Assembly (NCBI RefSeq): GCF_002005445.1
Contig: NZ_CP014692.1
Span: forward strand, 2,914,501-2,978,500
Source: Acetobacter aceti
GTDB lineage: Bacteria; Pseudomonadota; Alphaproteobacteria; Acetobacterales; Acetobacteraceae
Reading direction: 5' to 3'
Length of the DNA: 64,000 nucleotides
In this document: positions 35,506-47,275 of the stretch, piece by piece
How positions within the stretch are numbered: the first letter of the stretch is position 1
Layout of the letters: each line of letters opens with the position of its first letter
Notes under the pieces: model-generated
What the model was told of the DNA's origin: nothing
Database searches by the model: none
The model's input: the letters and a program-made list of their open reading frames with translations, nothing else
Position numbers and translations under genes: made by a program

Positions 35506-36887
35506 TGCCCGTGCTCTGGGTCGATGTGACCGATCTCCTGCATTATCTTGGTCAGCACAACAGGCCGAGCGGCATTCAGCGCGTGGTTTCTGAACTCGGG
35601 CGCGCACTTGTGGAATGCGCCCCTGAACACATAAGATTCGTACGTCGCTTTGCAGGTCCGTATGATTTCGAAACCGTAAGCTGGCTTGATATAAAAAGTC
35701 TTTTTTCCACAACCGCAGAAAAACCCGTTCCACGGGAACAGACCCGGACCTCGCTTCCATCACCCCACGATCCTGGGCCATTCACTCCTCCACAAGGACG
35801 ACTTGCTCTCCTCAAAGCATCCGCCGACATGCAGGCCGCGACTTTCCGGCATCTGAACCGGCTGACCGGCAGTCTGGCTGGGCGAATCAGGAGAGCCGTT
35901 CGTCACAGATCCCGACACCATCATGCTTCTTTCCTGCATACGGATTCCGGCGCCCTGCTGTCAGAACTGGCCCGTCCCGGCGATATATTTCTGGTTCCCG
36001 GCTCCCCCTGGGATTTTTCAGATTACGCCCGGACAGTGCGCTGGTTACGCGACAGTCGTAGAATGACGTTCGGACTGCTCATTCATGACATGTTCCCGAT
36101 TTTCAATCCGGAATGGTGTGATCGCGGCGTGATCGCGAGTTTCACGGCCTGGCACAGGACGGTGCTGCCTCTGGCGGACCATGTTTTCACAACCAGCACC
36201 GCAACAGCGCGGGATGTTCAGAACCATGCGCGGCAGGAACGGATTTCCCTGATATCGGAACCGGTGCGCATCGGCGTGGGCACGACACTGCATAACAGCG
36301 TTCCCGGATTGCGCCGTCCCGAGACTCTTCCGCCTCCCGGCACTTACGTTCTGTTCGTCTCCACGCTGGAAGCCCGCAAGAATCATATCCAGATGGTACG
36401 GGTATGGCGTCGGCTTCTGGAAGAGCGCGGGTCCGCCAATGTACCTACGCTGGTCTTCGCCGGACGCGTGGGCTGGCTTGTGTCGGATCTCATGCAGCAA
36501 CTGGAGGCCATGCAATGGCTGGGCGGAAAAATACGCCATATTGCCAGCCCCACAGATACTGAACTGGCGTTTCTCCATGAAGGCTGCCTGTTCACCGTGT
36601 TTCCCTCTCTCGCCGAAGGATGGGGGCTCCCGGTCTCGGAAAGCCTTGCGTCCGGAAAACCCTGCCTTGCGTCAAACTCAACGGCCATACCGGAAGCCGG
36701 AGGGTTACTGACGCGCTATTTCGACCCGGAGAATGCCAACGATATTTTCAGGGTAGTTTCTGAAACCCTGGATCATCCGCAGGCGCTGACCGAGTGGGGA
36801 GAGCGCATTCGCAGGACATACCGTCCCCCACAATGGCGGGACTGCGCACGGCGTATTCTGGACCAGACCGGCTGTCAGCAATCCTGA
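35505..36887 (+). CDS. GT4-type glycosyltransferase, second of a tandem pair
   Basis: 460 residues. It opens MPVLWVDVTDLLHYLGQH then RPSGIQRVVSELGR, and its GT-B half carries YVLFVSTLEARKNHIQMVRV, FAGRVGWLVSDLMQQLE, IASPTDTELAFLHEGCLFTV and EGWGLPVSESLASGKPCLAS (E-x7-E). Long identical blocks with the upstream gene show tandem duplication; the segment from about residue 80 to 150 is diverged and Arg/His-rich. Start overlaps the previous stop, so translation is coupled. The two enzymes probably add similar sugars to different acceptors, as inferred from the conserved donor half and variable acceptor half. Confidence 0.9.
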   Translation: MPVLWVDVTDLLHYLGQHNRPSGIQRVVSELGRALVECAPEHIRFVRRFAGPYDFETVSWLDIKSLFSTTAEKPVPREQTRTSLPSPHDPGPFTPPQGRLALLKASADMQAATFRHLNRLTGSLAGRIRRAVRHRSRHHHASFLHTDSGALLSELARPGDIFLVPGSPWDFSDYARTVRWLRDSRRMTFGLLIHDMFPIFNPEWCDRGVIASFTAWHRTVLPLADHVFTTSTATARDVQNHARQERISLISEPVRIGVGTTLHNSVPGLRRPETLPPPGTYVLFVSTLEARKNHIQMVRVWRRLLEERGSANVPTLVFAGRVGWLVSDLMQQLEAMQWLGGKIRHIASPTDTELAFLHEGCLFTVFPSLAEGWGLPVSESLASGKPCLASNSTAIPEAGGLLTRYFDPENANDIFRVVSETLDHPQALTEWGERIRRTYRPPQWRDCARRILDQTGCQQS

Positions 36888-36942
36888 GCACCGGCCGCCG
36901 GAGAATTTATCCAGAACGCGAAACCCTCCGGCAGACCGGGTT

Positions 36943-37932
36943 TCAGAAACCAGCGTCTTTCCATGGGTTGGAAAGCGGGCGGGCGCCATAATGGGAAATC
37001 ACTTCAGAAGCCGACAGGGAAGCCAGTCGTCCACACTCTTCAAGCGAGCGGTTCGAGGTCAGGCCCGTCAGGAATCCCGCTGCATACGCATCACCCGCGC
37101 CGGTCGTATCGATAACCTGCGTCGGAACGGGTGCGACATTCACTCTCTGACCACCACGGATCACCACACTTCCCTGCTCTGAGCGTGTCAGCGCCGCAAA
37201 GCTTGTATCTTCCGCAACATGCCGGGCCGCGGTTTCAAATCTGTCTGTCTGGTAGAGAGCGCAGATTTCATTTTCGTTGGCGAAGAGAATATCGACATGG
37301 CCTTTGACCAGATCGAGAAAGGCGTCACGGTGGCGACCGACGCAGAACGGATCTGAAAGGGAAAGCGAAACCTGACGTCCGGCATTATGCGCCAGTGTCG
37401 CTGCCCGACGGAAGGCTTCCTGCGCATGCGGAGGATCGAAGAGATAGCCCTCAAGATAGACGATCGACGATGCTGCAATGACATCAAGCAACACGTCTTC
37501 CGGTGAAAACTGTGTGCAGGCTCCGAGATACGTGCACATCGTGCGCTGGCCATCCGGCGTGATCAGCACGATGCAACTGGCTGTGGCCAGATTGGCTCCG
37601 AGCCGTCCATCAAGGGGTTTGGATGGGAAAGTAACTCCGCAGCCACGCATATCTTCAGCAAACGCCTGTCCGGCCGTATCGCCTGACACCTTCCCAAGGT
37701 AGGCCACGCGGGCGCCGAGCTGGGCTGCGGTCACGCAGGTATTGGCGGCTGATCCGCCACCTGTCTCACATTCAACCTGCACCGCCGCCCGGAGAGTCTT
37801 TACCCTATCCTCATCAATGAGCGTCATGCTCCCGGCTACAAGTCCCTGAGCGCTGAGGAAATCGAAACTCACCTTTGCCAGCACATCCGTGATGGCGTTT
37901 CCTATGCCGCAAAGATCGTAAAGGATGGTCAT
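36943..37932 (-). CDS. PfkB-family sugar/adenosine kinase
   Basis: 329 residues of the ribokinase/PfkB fold. It starts YDLCGIGNAITDVLAKV, as in bacterial adenosine-kinase-like proteins, and has ETGGGSAANTCVTAAQLG, the Gly-rich ASCIVLITPDGQRTMCTYLG, VDILFANENEICALY and the C-terminal signature DTTGAGDAYAAGFL with the catalytic Asp. The alphaproteobacterial homologues are annotated adenosine kinase, but substrate is not provable here. ATG 37932 has GGA 8 bases upstream. It lies convergent to the glycosyltransferases and divergent from the bactofilin. Confidence 0.88.
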   Translation of the reverse strand: MTILYDLCGIGNAITDVLAKVSFDFLSAQGLVAGSMTLIDEDRVKTLRAAVQVECETGGGSAANTCVTAAQLGARVAYLGKVSGDTAGQAFAEDMRGCGVTFPSKPLDGRLGANLATASCIVLITPDGQRTMCTYLGACTQFSPEDVLLDVIAASSIVYLEGYLFDPPHAQEAFRRAATLAHNAGRQVSLSLSDPFCVGRHRDAFLDLVKGHVDILFANENEICALYQTDRFETAARHVAEDTSFAALTRSEQGSVVIRGGQRVNVAPVPTQVIDTTGAGDAYAAGFLTGLTSNRSLEECGRLASLSASEVISHYGARPLSNPWKDAGF

Positions 37933-38125
37933 GAACTCGTCCCGCTGACTGAAAAGCTGGCTTTCTCTAGCCTTAATGCGCGGGCGCAGTCCATGCCTCC
38001 GAAGCACCCTCTTTTCCGCTGCCTATCCAAAGATAACCATTCGATCGCCATTTTCTGGGATATTTACGCAACGAACTCCCTTGTCGCGCCGTCTCTTATG
38101 CGTATAACCGTGAAGGACCGCCGAC

Positions 38126-38200
38126 ATGGTTACAGACTTCCATCCCGAAGCTGGCGATGTTGGCAGCTATCCGGTCGCCCTGCGGCCCATACACGAGTGA
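38126..38200 (+). other. Short upstream frame that overlaps the bactofilin start region
   Basis: A 24-codon frame (MVTDFHPEAGDVGSYPVALR, then PIHE) with AAGGA upstream ends in a GTGA. Its stop overlaps an in-frame GTG at 38197 that could start the bactofilin. It may be a leader peptide that couples translation, or chance. Confidence 0.3.
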
Positions 38201-38211
38201 CGGGGTTTTTC

Positions 38212-38952
38212 TTGCTATTCAAGAGACACAAACCTGACGCCTCCAAGACCCAGCCAAACGGGTCGGCCGCACCTGCGACCGGTAGTAATGCCGGCGTCTC
38301 CCGGTCGCCTGTTTCTGGTTCTTCCGAAAGCAAACCTGCAAAAGCAGATGCAGCCGGACCTGGCGCCATCTTTTCGCCCACACCAGCAGACGAGCCGGAC
38401 AGGGCGCCAACCAGCGCAGCTGGTTCTTCCTCACCTTCGAAGGATTCAACATCTATGGGTCGTGCTCCCTTTCCTCCCACGTCTGGAACTCCGGGCTCAT
38501 CCCCAGCCGGTGGCCCTACCCCGCCGAGCGCACCCCTTGCAGGCGGACAGGGCATTGTCCCGGGCCAGCGCCCTTCAGCAGTCAATGCTCCGCGTGATGA
38601 CCGCCGCACACTCGTTGTCGGCCGTGGCATCAGCGTTCAGGGTTCTGTGCAGGATGCAGAGCGCCTTGTGGTTGAAGGCACCGTCGAGTCCAGCATGATC
38701 AACGCCAAGGAGCTGTCAGTTGCTCCGGGTGGTCTGTTCCGTGGCGGCGTCGAAGTGGAAGACGCGGAAATCGCAGGCACAGTTGACGGCACCCTGACCG
38801 TCCGCGGTCATCTGACGGTTGCATCGACCGGCCGACTGCTCGGCAAGGCGACCTGCAAGCGTCTGCGCGTTGAAGATGGTGGTCAGATCACCGGTCAGCT
38901 CGAAATGCTCTCCGATAAGGACGCAGCAATCAAGACCGACAAACCCGCCTGA
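38212..38952 (+). CDS. Bactofilin-family cytoskeletal protein
   Basis: 246 residues. The N-terminal ~115 residues are a disordered Pro/Ser/Gly/Ala linker; the rest is the bactofilin beta-helix: RTLVVGRGISVQGSVQDAER, LVVEGTVESSMINAKELSV, GGVEVEDAEIAGTVDGTLTV, RGHLTVASTGRLLGKATCKR. Bactofilins polymerise without nucleotides and help shape cells or place peptidoglycan enzymes. The best start by family is TTG 38212 (LLFKRHKPD, with Leu read as Met). A GTG at 38197 is also possible. The unusually long linker contains repeats of SAAGSS / PPSAP type. The gene ends before a double hairpin. Confidence 0.9.
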   Translation: MLFKRHKPDASKTQPNGSAAPATGSNAGVSRSPVSGSSESKPAKADAAGPGAIFSPTPADEPDRAPTSAAGSSSPSKDSTSMGRAPFPPTSGTPGSSPAGGPTPPSAPLAGGQGIVPGQRPSAVNAPRDDRRTLVVGRGISVQGSVQDAERLVVEGTVESSMINAKELSVAPGGLFRGGVEVEDAEIAGTVDGTLTVRGHLTVASTGRLLGKATCKRLRVEDGGQITGQLEMLSDKDAAIKTDKPA

Positions 38953-38967
38953 TCAGATCGCTCAGAA

Positions 38968-38991
38968 AAGCACAGGTTCCGACCTGTGCTT
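38968..38991 (+). terminator. First hairpin after the bactofilin gene
   Basis: A 10-bp stem (AAGCACAGGT / ACCTGTGCTT) with loop TCCG lies 16 bases past the stop. It precedes a second, T-run-bearing hairpin. Confidence 0.55.
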
Positions 38992-39000
38992 CTGACCAGA

Positions 39001-39028
39001 AAAAACCCGCCATACGGCGGGTTTTTTT
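39001..39028 (+). terminator. Intrinsic terminator after the bactofilin gene
   Basis: A 9-bp stem (AAACCCGCC / GGCGGGTTT) with a 4-base loop is followed by a run of T. It is a strong terminator and may serve the convergent gcrA gene too. Confidence 0.85.
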
Positions 39029-39155
39029 GTTTCCATTCCCTGGACTCCGCCTGTCGCAAAGGCAGGCTATCGGTCCATCTTCTCTTCACTGGGAGTGCAG
39101 GAGTGAGAGCACATAAACGCCCTTCCCACCCCACAGAGAAATTCCTGCACCCAGA

Positions 39156-39881
39156 TCAGGCTACGCTGTCGCGACGATCCCGCAGCTTGACGTAAGCCAG
39201 AGCGGCATGTTCCGCACAATAGGGTTTGCCCGGCAACGGAGTCGCACCACAGAAGTGGAAACCCGGCGTTCCCGGATCACCCAGCGGCCAGCAGCAGGTA
39301 GCGCTGCGACGACGCGGTTCCATCACAGCAGCCAGACGCTGGGCAGCCGGACGTGCAGCCGAAGAGGCTTTTTTCTCGGCCGGAGCTTTTTCTACAACCG
39401 GCTCTTCCTCAACTGCTTTGACGACGGCCGGGACTGTGACTTTCGCATGCGTCTCGACCGGCTTTTCCTTGACGGCGATGTCCGCCAGCTTTGCAGCCGC
39501 ATGTTCCGTTTTTGCAGCGCTGACCACTTCCGGCTTTTCGACAGGCTTCACCAGAAAGGACGCAGACGTACCGGCACTGGCATCGGCTGTCGCGATGGCG
39601 GCAGGCTCAGGAGCCGCGACACCCTCGACAGTGTTACCGGTCTTGGCAGAACGGCGAGGCGATGCGGCTCTGGCCTGCTCGCCAGCTTCTCCCGCTTTCT
39701 TTGTGGTCGTCTTTCCGTCCTGCCTTCGAATCGGGGACGGGCGTGCAGGAAGCCCCAGACGGTGAGCCTTGCCCACCACCGCGTTCTTTGTAATTCCGAG
39801 TTGCCGCCCGATCTCAGCCGTTGACAGTCCTTCCTGCCATAAAGCCTTGAGACGAGTGATTGTCTCGTCTGTCCATTCCAT
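39156..39881 (-). CDS. gcrA: Cell-cycle regulator GcrA
   Basis: 241 residues. The N-terminus MEWTDETITRLKALWQEG and then STAEIGRQLGITKNAVVGKA is the GcrA DNA-binding domain. The C-terminus has the Cys/His-rich core RSATCCWPLGDPGTPGF then HFCGATPLPGKPYCAEHAAL, the sigma-70-binding region. Between is a long Ala/Lys/Glu-rich linker (about residues 60-185), longer than in Caulobacter. GcrA works with sigma-70 at methylated promoters to run cell-cycle genes. ATG 39881 is supported by GAGAGG about 6 bases upstream. The gene is convergent with the bactofilin. Confidence 0.95.
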   Translation of the reverse strand: MEWTDETITRLKALWQEGLSTAEIGRQLGITKNAVVGKAHRLGLPARPSPIRRQDGKTTTKKAGEAGEQARAASPRRSAKTGNTVEGVAAPEPAAIATADASAGTSASFLVKPVEKPEVVSAAKTEHAAAKLADIAVKEKPVETHAKVTVPAVVKAVEEEPVVEKAPAEKKASSAARPAAQRLAAVMEPRRRSATCCWPLGDPGTPGFHFCGATPLPGKPYCAEHAALAYVKLRDRRDSVA

Positions 39882-39975
39882 GACACGCCTCTCCCATTCT
39901 CGGACGACCGCACCCGGTTCCGAGTTTTGAACGAAAATATGATTTTCGCCACACATACTCAAGCAACACTCGTCA

Positions 39976-40012
39976 AAAGACCGCAGCGAGTCTTGATCCC
40001 TATGCGGTCTTT
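39976..40012 (-). terminator. Terminator of rnd
   Basis: A 9-bp stem (AAAGACCGC / GCGGTCTTT) with a 19-base loop lies 57 bases past the rnd stop; on the minus strand it runs into TTTTG. Confidence 0.55.
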
Positions 40013-40068
40013 GTAACGCCGCTGTTCCGAAGCCTTTTCACCCGTTCAGGTATTCCATCCGAGCGGGA

Positions 40069-41271
40069 TCAGCCCTGCTCATCCGCCCGGATCAGACGAA
40101 GCCGTCCGGCACTCACGCCCAGAGACAGATGTCCCTCACACAGCGCGAGCGCCTCCTCACCGAAAACGTCACGACGCCAGCCTGTCAGTAGCGGCCCGGT
40201 CGGGTCGGGGTCCAGAGCAAAAGCGTCAAGATCCTCGGAACTGGCGACAAGCTTGGGGGCAACATCATGTTTTTCGCATTGATACGCCAGCAATACCTTT
40301 AACAATGCCACCAGCGCCGGAGAGGGGCGCGGGCTGTCAGACCCTTTCCCGCTTCGCGCTACCTTGGGCAATTCCGCGTCCGGAAGCCTGCTGGCGTCCC
40401 TGACCACATTCAACAGTTCCTGTCCGGCCCTGCCTTCCGCAAATCCCCGGCTGACACCCCTTACACGAGCCAGATCGTCTGTATTTCCCGGCGCGGTCGC
40501 CGCGATTTCCAGAAGGCTCTCATCCTTGAGCATACGCTGCCGAGGTATATTCGCGTTCTGGGCTTCTCTTTCCCGCCAGGCCGCAATGGCCCTGAGAATG
40601 CCCAGCACTCTCCGGTTACTTGTCCTGGCGCGGAGTTTTTCCCACTGCTTTTCCGGGTCAACCCGCAATCTGTCAGGATCGGCAAGCGCGGCCTGTTCAG
40701 CACTGACCCACGCGGCCCTGCCTTCCCGGTCCAGTTGCCTGAGCAGGGATTCATAGACCACACGCAGATAGGTCACATCGGCAGCAGCGTAAGCCAGCTG
40801 AGCCGGGGACAGGGGACGGGCTGACCAGTCCGTGAAGCGGTGACTCTTGTCGATTGACGCACCTGTCACAGCCCCGACAAGATTGTCATATCCGACCTGA
40901 TCCCCATAGCCCGCCACCATCGCCGCAACCTGCGTATCGAACAGGGGCTGTGGCAGGCGGTCAAACAGATGCATGAAAATTTCCAGATCCTGACGGGCTG
41001 CGTGAAGAACCTTCACAACAGACTGATCATCGAACAGGGCCGTCAGTGGAGTCAGATCAATATCCGGGGCGACAGCGTCAATCAGGACGACTTCCTTCTC
41101 CCCTGCGATCTGCAGCAGACACAGCTCAGGCCAGTACGTCTTTTCCCGCATGAATTCGGTATCGACCGTAACGAACGTCTCGTCTCTGAATCTTTCGACT
41201 GTTTCTGCAAGATCAGTCGTGCTCGTAACAAGACGGGGCACCGGAAAGCTGTATCGGAGACTTTTAGCCAT
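40069..41271 (-). CDS. rnd: Ribonuclease D
   Basis: 400 residues of a DEDDy 3'-exoribonuclease that trims tRNA and other stable RNA. Exo motifs: FVTVDTEFMRE (Exo I, Asp and Glu), VLHAARQDLEIF (Exo II), and the Tyr-Asp pair in SPAQLAYAAADVTYL (Exo III). C-terminal HRDC-type helices follow (VLGILRAIAAWREREA, PGNTDDLARVRGVSRGF). ATG 41271 (MAKSLRYSF) with GGAA upstream is preferred over 41286. It is divergent from queF. Confidence 0.94.
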   Translation of the reverse strand: MAKSLRYSFPVPRLVTSTTDLAETVERFRDETFVTVDTEFMREKTYWPELCLLQIAGEKEVVLIDAVAPDIDLTPLTALFDDQSVVKVLHAARQDLEIFMHLFDRLPQPLFDTQVAAMVAGYGDQVGYDNLVGAVTGASIDKSHRFTDWSARPLSPAQLAYAAADVTYLRVVYESLLRQLDREGRAAWVSAEQAALADPDRLRVDPEKQWEKLRARTSNRRVLGILRAIAAWREREAQNANIPRQRMLKDESLLEIAATAPGNTDDLARVRGVSRGFAEGRAGQELLNVVRDASRLPDAELPKVARSGKGSDSPRPSPALVALLKVLLAYQCEKHDVAPKLVASSEDLDAFALDPDPTGPLLTGWRRDVFGEEALALCEGHLSLGVSAGRLRLIRADEQG

Positions 41272-41373
41272 GAGCGTTCCATACACAGAGCCGCTGAAAA
41301 GAGAAAGTCCGCTTGCTTGACGTCAGCACTTCGCCAGTGACACATCGCCCGAAAGATTGAATGGAGAAAGACC

Positions 41374-41844
41374 ATGACCGCGCAGAATGATGGCCGGGAA
41401 ACCCTTACCCAACTCGGTCGATCCACACCGATGCCGCAGTCCCCTGAAGAGGCCGAGCTGGAACGTGTCCCGGCGCCTCACAAGGGACGACAGTATGTCG
41501 TGCGCTTCACCGCACCCGAATTCACATCCCTCTGCCCTGTCACCGGTCAGCCGGATTTTGCCCATCTGGTAATCGACTACATTCCCCGTGACTGGATTGT
41601 CGAAAGCAAGTCCCTGAAGCTGTATCTGACGAGCTTCAGAAATCATGGCGCGTTTCATGAAGACTGTTCTGTGACGATCGCGGAAACACTGGTCAAACGT
41701 CTCGATCCGGTCTGGCTGCGGATTGGCGCTTACTGGTATCCCAGAGGTGGAATGCCGATTGATGTCTTCTGGCAGACGGGCCTGCCGCCAGAAGGTGTCT
41801 GGATCCCCGCTCAGGACGTTCCTGGCTATCGCGGACGCGGCTGA
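41374..41844 (+). CDS. queF: NADPH-dependent 7-cyano-7-deazaguanine reductase
   Basis: 156 residues of the short unimodular QueF type, which reduces preQ0 to preQ1 in queuosine synthesis. The catalytic Cys is in [15 protein letters not shown], the family motif is [17 protein letters not shown] and the His/Asp region is AFHEDC. GGAG lies about 9 bases before the ATG. The other queuosine genes are not near and no preQ1 riboswitch is evident upstream. A tail of ten or so residues (PGYRGRG) ends the protein. Confidence 0.96.
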   Translation: MTAQNDGRETLTQLGRSTPMPQSPEEAELERVPAPHKGRQYVVRFTAPEFTSLCPVTGQPDFAHLVIDYIPRDWIVESKSLKLYLTSFRNHGAFHEDCSVTIAETLVKRLDPVWLRIGAYWYPRGGMPIDVFWQTGLPPEGVWIPAQDVPGYRGRG

Positions 41845-42005
41845 TTGCCCCGTGTCTGAGGCGGTATGAGAGACAATTTCACGGATTTATCCCGGGAGGC
41901 CGCTGTCTTTTGGGTTTTGGTTCAGCAGGTCGGGGTTAAAAGGTCCGCTCCTTTGTGATGAGGACGGGATTCTGAAAACATATCTGCACAATATACACAC
42001 GCCAT

Positions 42006-42041
42006 AAAAAAACCCGGCTCAGAAAACTGAACCGGGTTTTT
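42006..42041 (-). terminator. Terminator of the F1 operon
   Basis: On the minus strand an A/T-flanked stem (AAAACCCGG / CCGGGTTTT, extended inward by TCAG / CTGA) around loop AAAA lies 26 bases past the atpC stop. It is a strong intrinsic terminator, functional in both directions. Confidence 0.88.
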
Positions 42042-42067
42042 AGGATAAATGACGTGACGAGGGAGCT

Positions 42068-42475
42068 TCAGCCACCCACTCCGGCATCGATCTCGGCACG
42101 CACGGACTGAATCTTCGACATCAAACCTTCGAGACGTGAAACATCCGACTTGTCTGCGGCTTCCCACGCTTCGGTCAGGGCTTCAAGTCTCGCCGTAGCG
42201 GCGTCGACTGAAATTTCCGTCACGGGCACTGCCTGATCCGCAAGGATCGTGCAGCGCGTCTCTGTCATGTCAGCAAAACCGCCACCGACGAAATAATGGT
42301 CCGTTGGGGTTTCGCCTTGATAAAGAGTAACGGTGCCGCCACGCAGAAGCAGCATCACGGGTGCATGCTCGGGCATCGCGGCGATATCGCCTTCCTCGCC
42401 CGGCATGACGACCATGTCCACGTCGCGGGACACCAGAACCTTCTCCGGGCTGATGATTTCGACCTTGATCGGCAT
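42068..42475 (-). CDS. atpC: F1 ATP synthase epsilon subunit
   Basis: 135 residues. The beta-sandwich domain includes IKVEIISPEKVLVSRDVDMV, VVMPGEEGDIAAMPEHAPV and VGGGFADMTETRCTILAD, followed by a C-terminal helical part (VDAATARLEALTEAWE). Epsilon links the gamma shaft to F1 and can inhibit ATP hydrolysis. Last gene of atpHAGDC, 28 bases after atpD. AGGG lies upstream of its ATG. Confidence 0.95.
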   Translation of the reverse strand: MPIKVEIISPEKVLVSRDVDMVVMPGEEGDIAAMPEHAPVMLLLRGGTVTLYQGETPTDHYFVGGGFADMTETRCTILADQAVPVTEISVDAATARLEALTEAWEAADKSDVSRLEGLMSKIQSVRAEIDAGVGG

Positions 42476-42503
42476 TCTGTTGGTCCCTTCCGACGTCGGC
42501 GAC

Positions 42504-44923
<2,420 letters not shown>

Positions 44924-44939
44924 GAACGGTTACTCGCGA

Positions 44940-46478
44940 TCAGGCTGCGAAACGACGGTTGAAGTCCGTAAGGAACTCGCCGATCTTCGTTTCAAGATCC
45001 TTGGTGATCTGACGCTCGGTACGCAGTCCCTGGACAATGTCCTTGGCGGGGCTACGCAGTTCGGCCAGAAGCTTCGTCTCCCAGGGCACGACCTTGTCGA
45101 CAGCGATGCCGTCGATATAGCCACGCGTTCCTGCGAACAGCACCACAACCTGCTCTTCAACAGACAGAGGAGAAGACTCAGGCTGCTTCAGAAGCTCCAC
45201 CAGACGGGCACCACGGGCAAGCTGCTTCTGTGTTGCCGGATCGAGATCCGATGCGAACTGCGAGAACGCAGCCATTTCACGATACTGGGCCAGCTCCAGC
45301 TTGATCTTGCCGGCAACCTGCTTCATCGACTTGATCTGCGCGGCAGAACCAACACGGGAAACCGAGCCACCGACGTTCACGGCCGGACGGATACCACGGT
45401 AGAACAGGTCGGTCTCAAGGAAGATCTGACCGTCCGTGATGGAAATCACGTTCGTCGGAATGTAGGCGGCGACGTCACCTGCCTGCGTCTCAATGACAGG
45501 CAGGGCCGTCAGGGAACCAGCGCCGTTCGCGTCGGACATCTTCGCAGCACGCTCCAGCAGACGGGAGTGCAGGTAGAAGACGTCACCCGGATAGGCTTCA
45601 CGTGCTGGCGGACGACGCAACAGCAGCGACATCTGACGGTAAGCGACAGCCTGCTTCGACAGATCGTCGTAACAGATCAGGGCGTGCATGCCGTTGTCAC
45701 GGAAATACTCACCCATGGCGCAGGCGGAGTAAGGCGCCAGATACTGCATGGGCGCCGGATCGGACGCCGTAGCGGCGACCACGATGGAATAAGGCATCGC
45801 ACCGCGCTCTTCGAGCGTGCGGACAAGCTGGGCCACCGTGGAACGCTTCTGACCGATCGCGACGTAGATGCAGTACAGCGATTTATTGTTGTCGCCCAGC
45901 GCATTCACTTCTTTCTGCGCCAGAATGGTGTCGAGCAGGATCGCCGTTTTGCCGGTCTGACGGTCACCAATCACCAGCTCACGCTGTCCACGCCCAATCG
46001 GCACAAGAGCATCGATCGCCTTGATACCGGTCTGCATCGGCTCGCTGACCGACTGACGTGGCATGATGCCAGGCGCCTTGACTTCCGCAGGCGTCATGGT
46101 GACGTCCGTCAACGGCCCCTTGCCGTCGATCGGGTTGCCGAGACCATCGACAACACGTCCGAGCAGACCCTTGCCGACCGGAACCTCGACGACCGCACCG
46201 GAACGGTTGACGGTATCGCCTTCACGGATCTCCGTGTCGGAACCGAAGATAACGACACCAACGTTGTCATTCTCAAGGTTAAGGGCCATGCCCTTCTGAC
46301 CGGCCGTCGGAAAGTCGACGAGTTCGCCGGCCATGACGTTCTGGAGGCCATAGACACGGGCGATACCATCGCCAACTGTCAGGACAGTTCCTGTTTCGGC
46401 GATTTCAGACGCCGTGTCGTATGAAGCGATCTGCTGCTTCAGGATATCCGAAATCTCGGCGGGACGGATTTCCATCAC
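44940..46478 (-). CDS. atpA: F1 ATP synthase alpha subunit
   Basis: 512 residues. [16 protein letters not shown] at the start, P-loop [46 protein letters not shown] and [19 protein letters not shown] are all canonical. It forms the non-catalytic nucleotide sites of F1. Its ATG overlaps the atpH stop by 4 bases (ATGA), showing coupling. Confidence 0.98.
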   Translation of the reverse strand: MMEIRPAEISDILKQQIASYDTASEIAETGTVLTVGDGIARVYGLQNVMAGELVDFPTAGQKGMALNLENDNVGVVIFGSDTEIREGDTVNRSGAVVEVPVGKGLLGRVVDGLGNPIDGKGPLTDVTMTPAEVKAPGIMPRQSVSEPMQTGIKAIDALVPIGRGQRELVIGDRQTGKTAILLDTILAQKEVNALGDNNKSLYCIYVAIGQKRSTVAQLVRTLEERGAMPYSIVVAATASDPAPMQYLAPYSACAMGEYFRDNGMHALICYDDLSKQAVAYRQMSLLLRRPPAREAYPGDVFYLHSRLLERAAKMSDANGAGSLTALPVIETQAGDVAAYIPTNVISITDGQIFLETDLFYRGIRPAVNVGGSVSRVGSAAQIKSMKQVAGKIKLELAQYREMAAFSQFASDLDPATQKQLARGARLVELLKQPESSPLSVEEQVVVLFAGTRGYIDGIAVDKVVPWETKLLAELRSPAKDIVQGLRTERQITKDLETKIGEFLTDFNRRFAA

Positions 46479-47065
46479 GCGGCTCCCTTCATGGCATAGT
46501 GCAGGCGTACAAGGCGGGATTGCAGGCTGGTATCAACAAGGCGCGGACCGACACGCACCACAAGACCACCCAGGATCTCGGGGTCAACGTGCTCCTGAAG
46601 CACGACACGCGAATAGCCGGCTTCAGCAAGCTTGCCCTGCAACTGGGCACGCTGCGCTGTTGTGAGGGGTTGCGCGCTGACAATCTCCGCCGAAACCTCG
46701 CCCCTGCGGGCAGCAGACACAGCAGCAAAGGCTGCCAGAATCTGGCGCAGGCGAGGGAGTCGGCGATTATCAGCGATCACACCCACGAAATTAATGATCA
46801 GGTCACTGAAGCCCTGCTGCTTGACCACGGCAAGGACTGCCTTGCGGGCATCTCTGATATCGAGACGCACATCCTGCAGGACAGCCGCAAACTGAGGACT
46901 TTCATCAATCAGTCTGGCAAGAGCTTCGGCCTGGGGCAGAACCTCGTCGAGCTTCCACTTGTCAGCGGCAAGCTCATAAAGCGCGGTCGCATACCGCCCG
47001 GCGAGGCCGCCTGTCCCTACCGGGGACTGAGCAGCGGATCGGGTACTTGTTACGGCAGTGGCCAC
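46475..47065 (-). CDS. atpH: F1 ATP synthase delta subunit
   Basis: 196 residues. The OSCP-type fold opens [20 protein letters not shown] and carries [20 protein letters not shown], and ends [20 protein letters not shown]. The subunit holds F1 to the b-subunit stator. The frame is open upstream to 47224, but GTG 47065 is the better start: AAGGA lies about 11 bases before it and the upstream residues are not delta-like. First gene of the F1 operon. No Fo genes are nearby, and no clear promoter was identified. Confidence 0.93.
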   Translation of the reverse strand: MATAVTSTRSAAQSPVGTGGLAGRYATALYELAADKWKLDEVLPQAEALARLIDESPQFAAVLQDVRLDIRDARKAVLAVVKQQGFSDLIINFVGVIADNRRLPRLRQILAAFAAVSAARRGEVSAEIVSAQPLTTAQRAQLQGKLAEAGYSRVVLQEHVDPEILGGLVVRVGPRLVDTSLQSRLVRLHYAMKGAA

Positions 47066-47275
47066 TGTCGACTGTTTCCTTCTGCGTTCCCCAGGGGCAT
47101 CGGAATGCGCCGTCCCGGTCCGGTTTTCACCCGACCTGAAAGCATACCCGGTCGCATTTGTTATCGTGGCGGCCTCTAGCATGGTGATTACCACCGCGCA
47201 ACAGACCAGATGAAGAGAAGTCAATCTTCTCCTAATATTTCAACGGCGGCAACACTCTCCCCACCGCGAGCCCTG

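Noticed and set aside
41272..41373. preQ1 riboswitch in front of queF
   Set aside because: The short divergent region does not show the small C-rich stem-loop with an A-rich tail overlapping the ribosome site.
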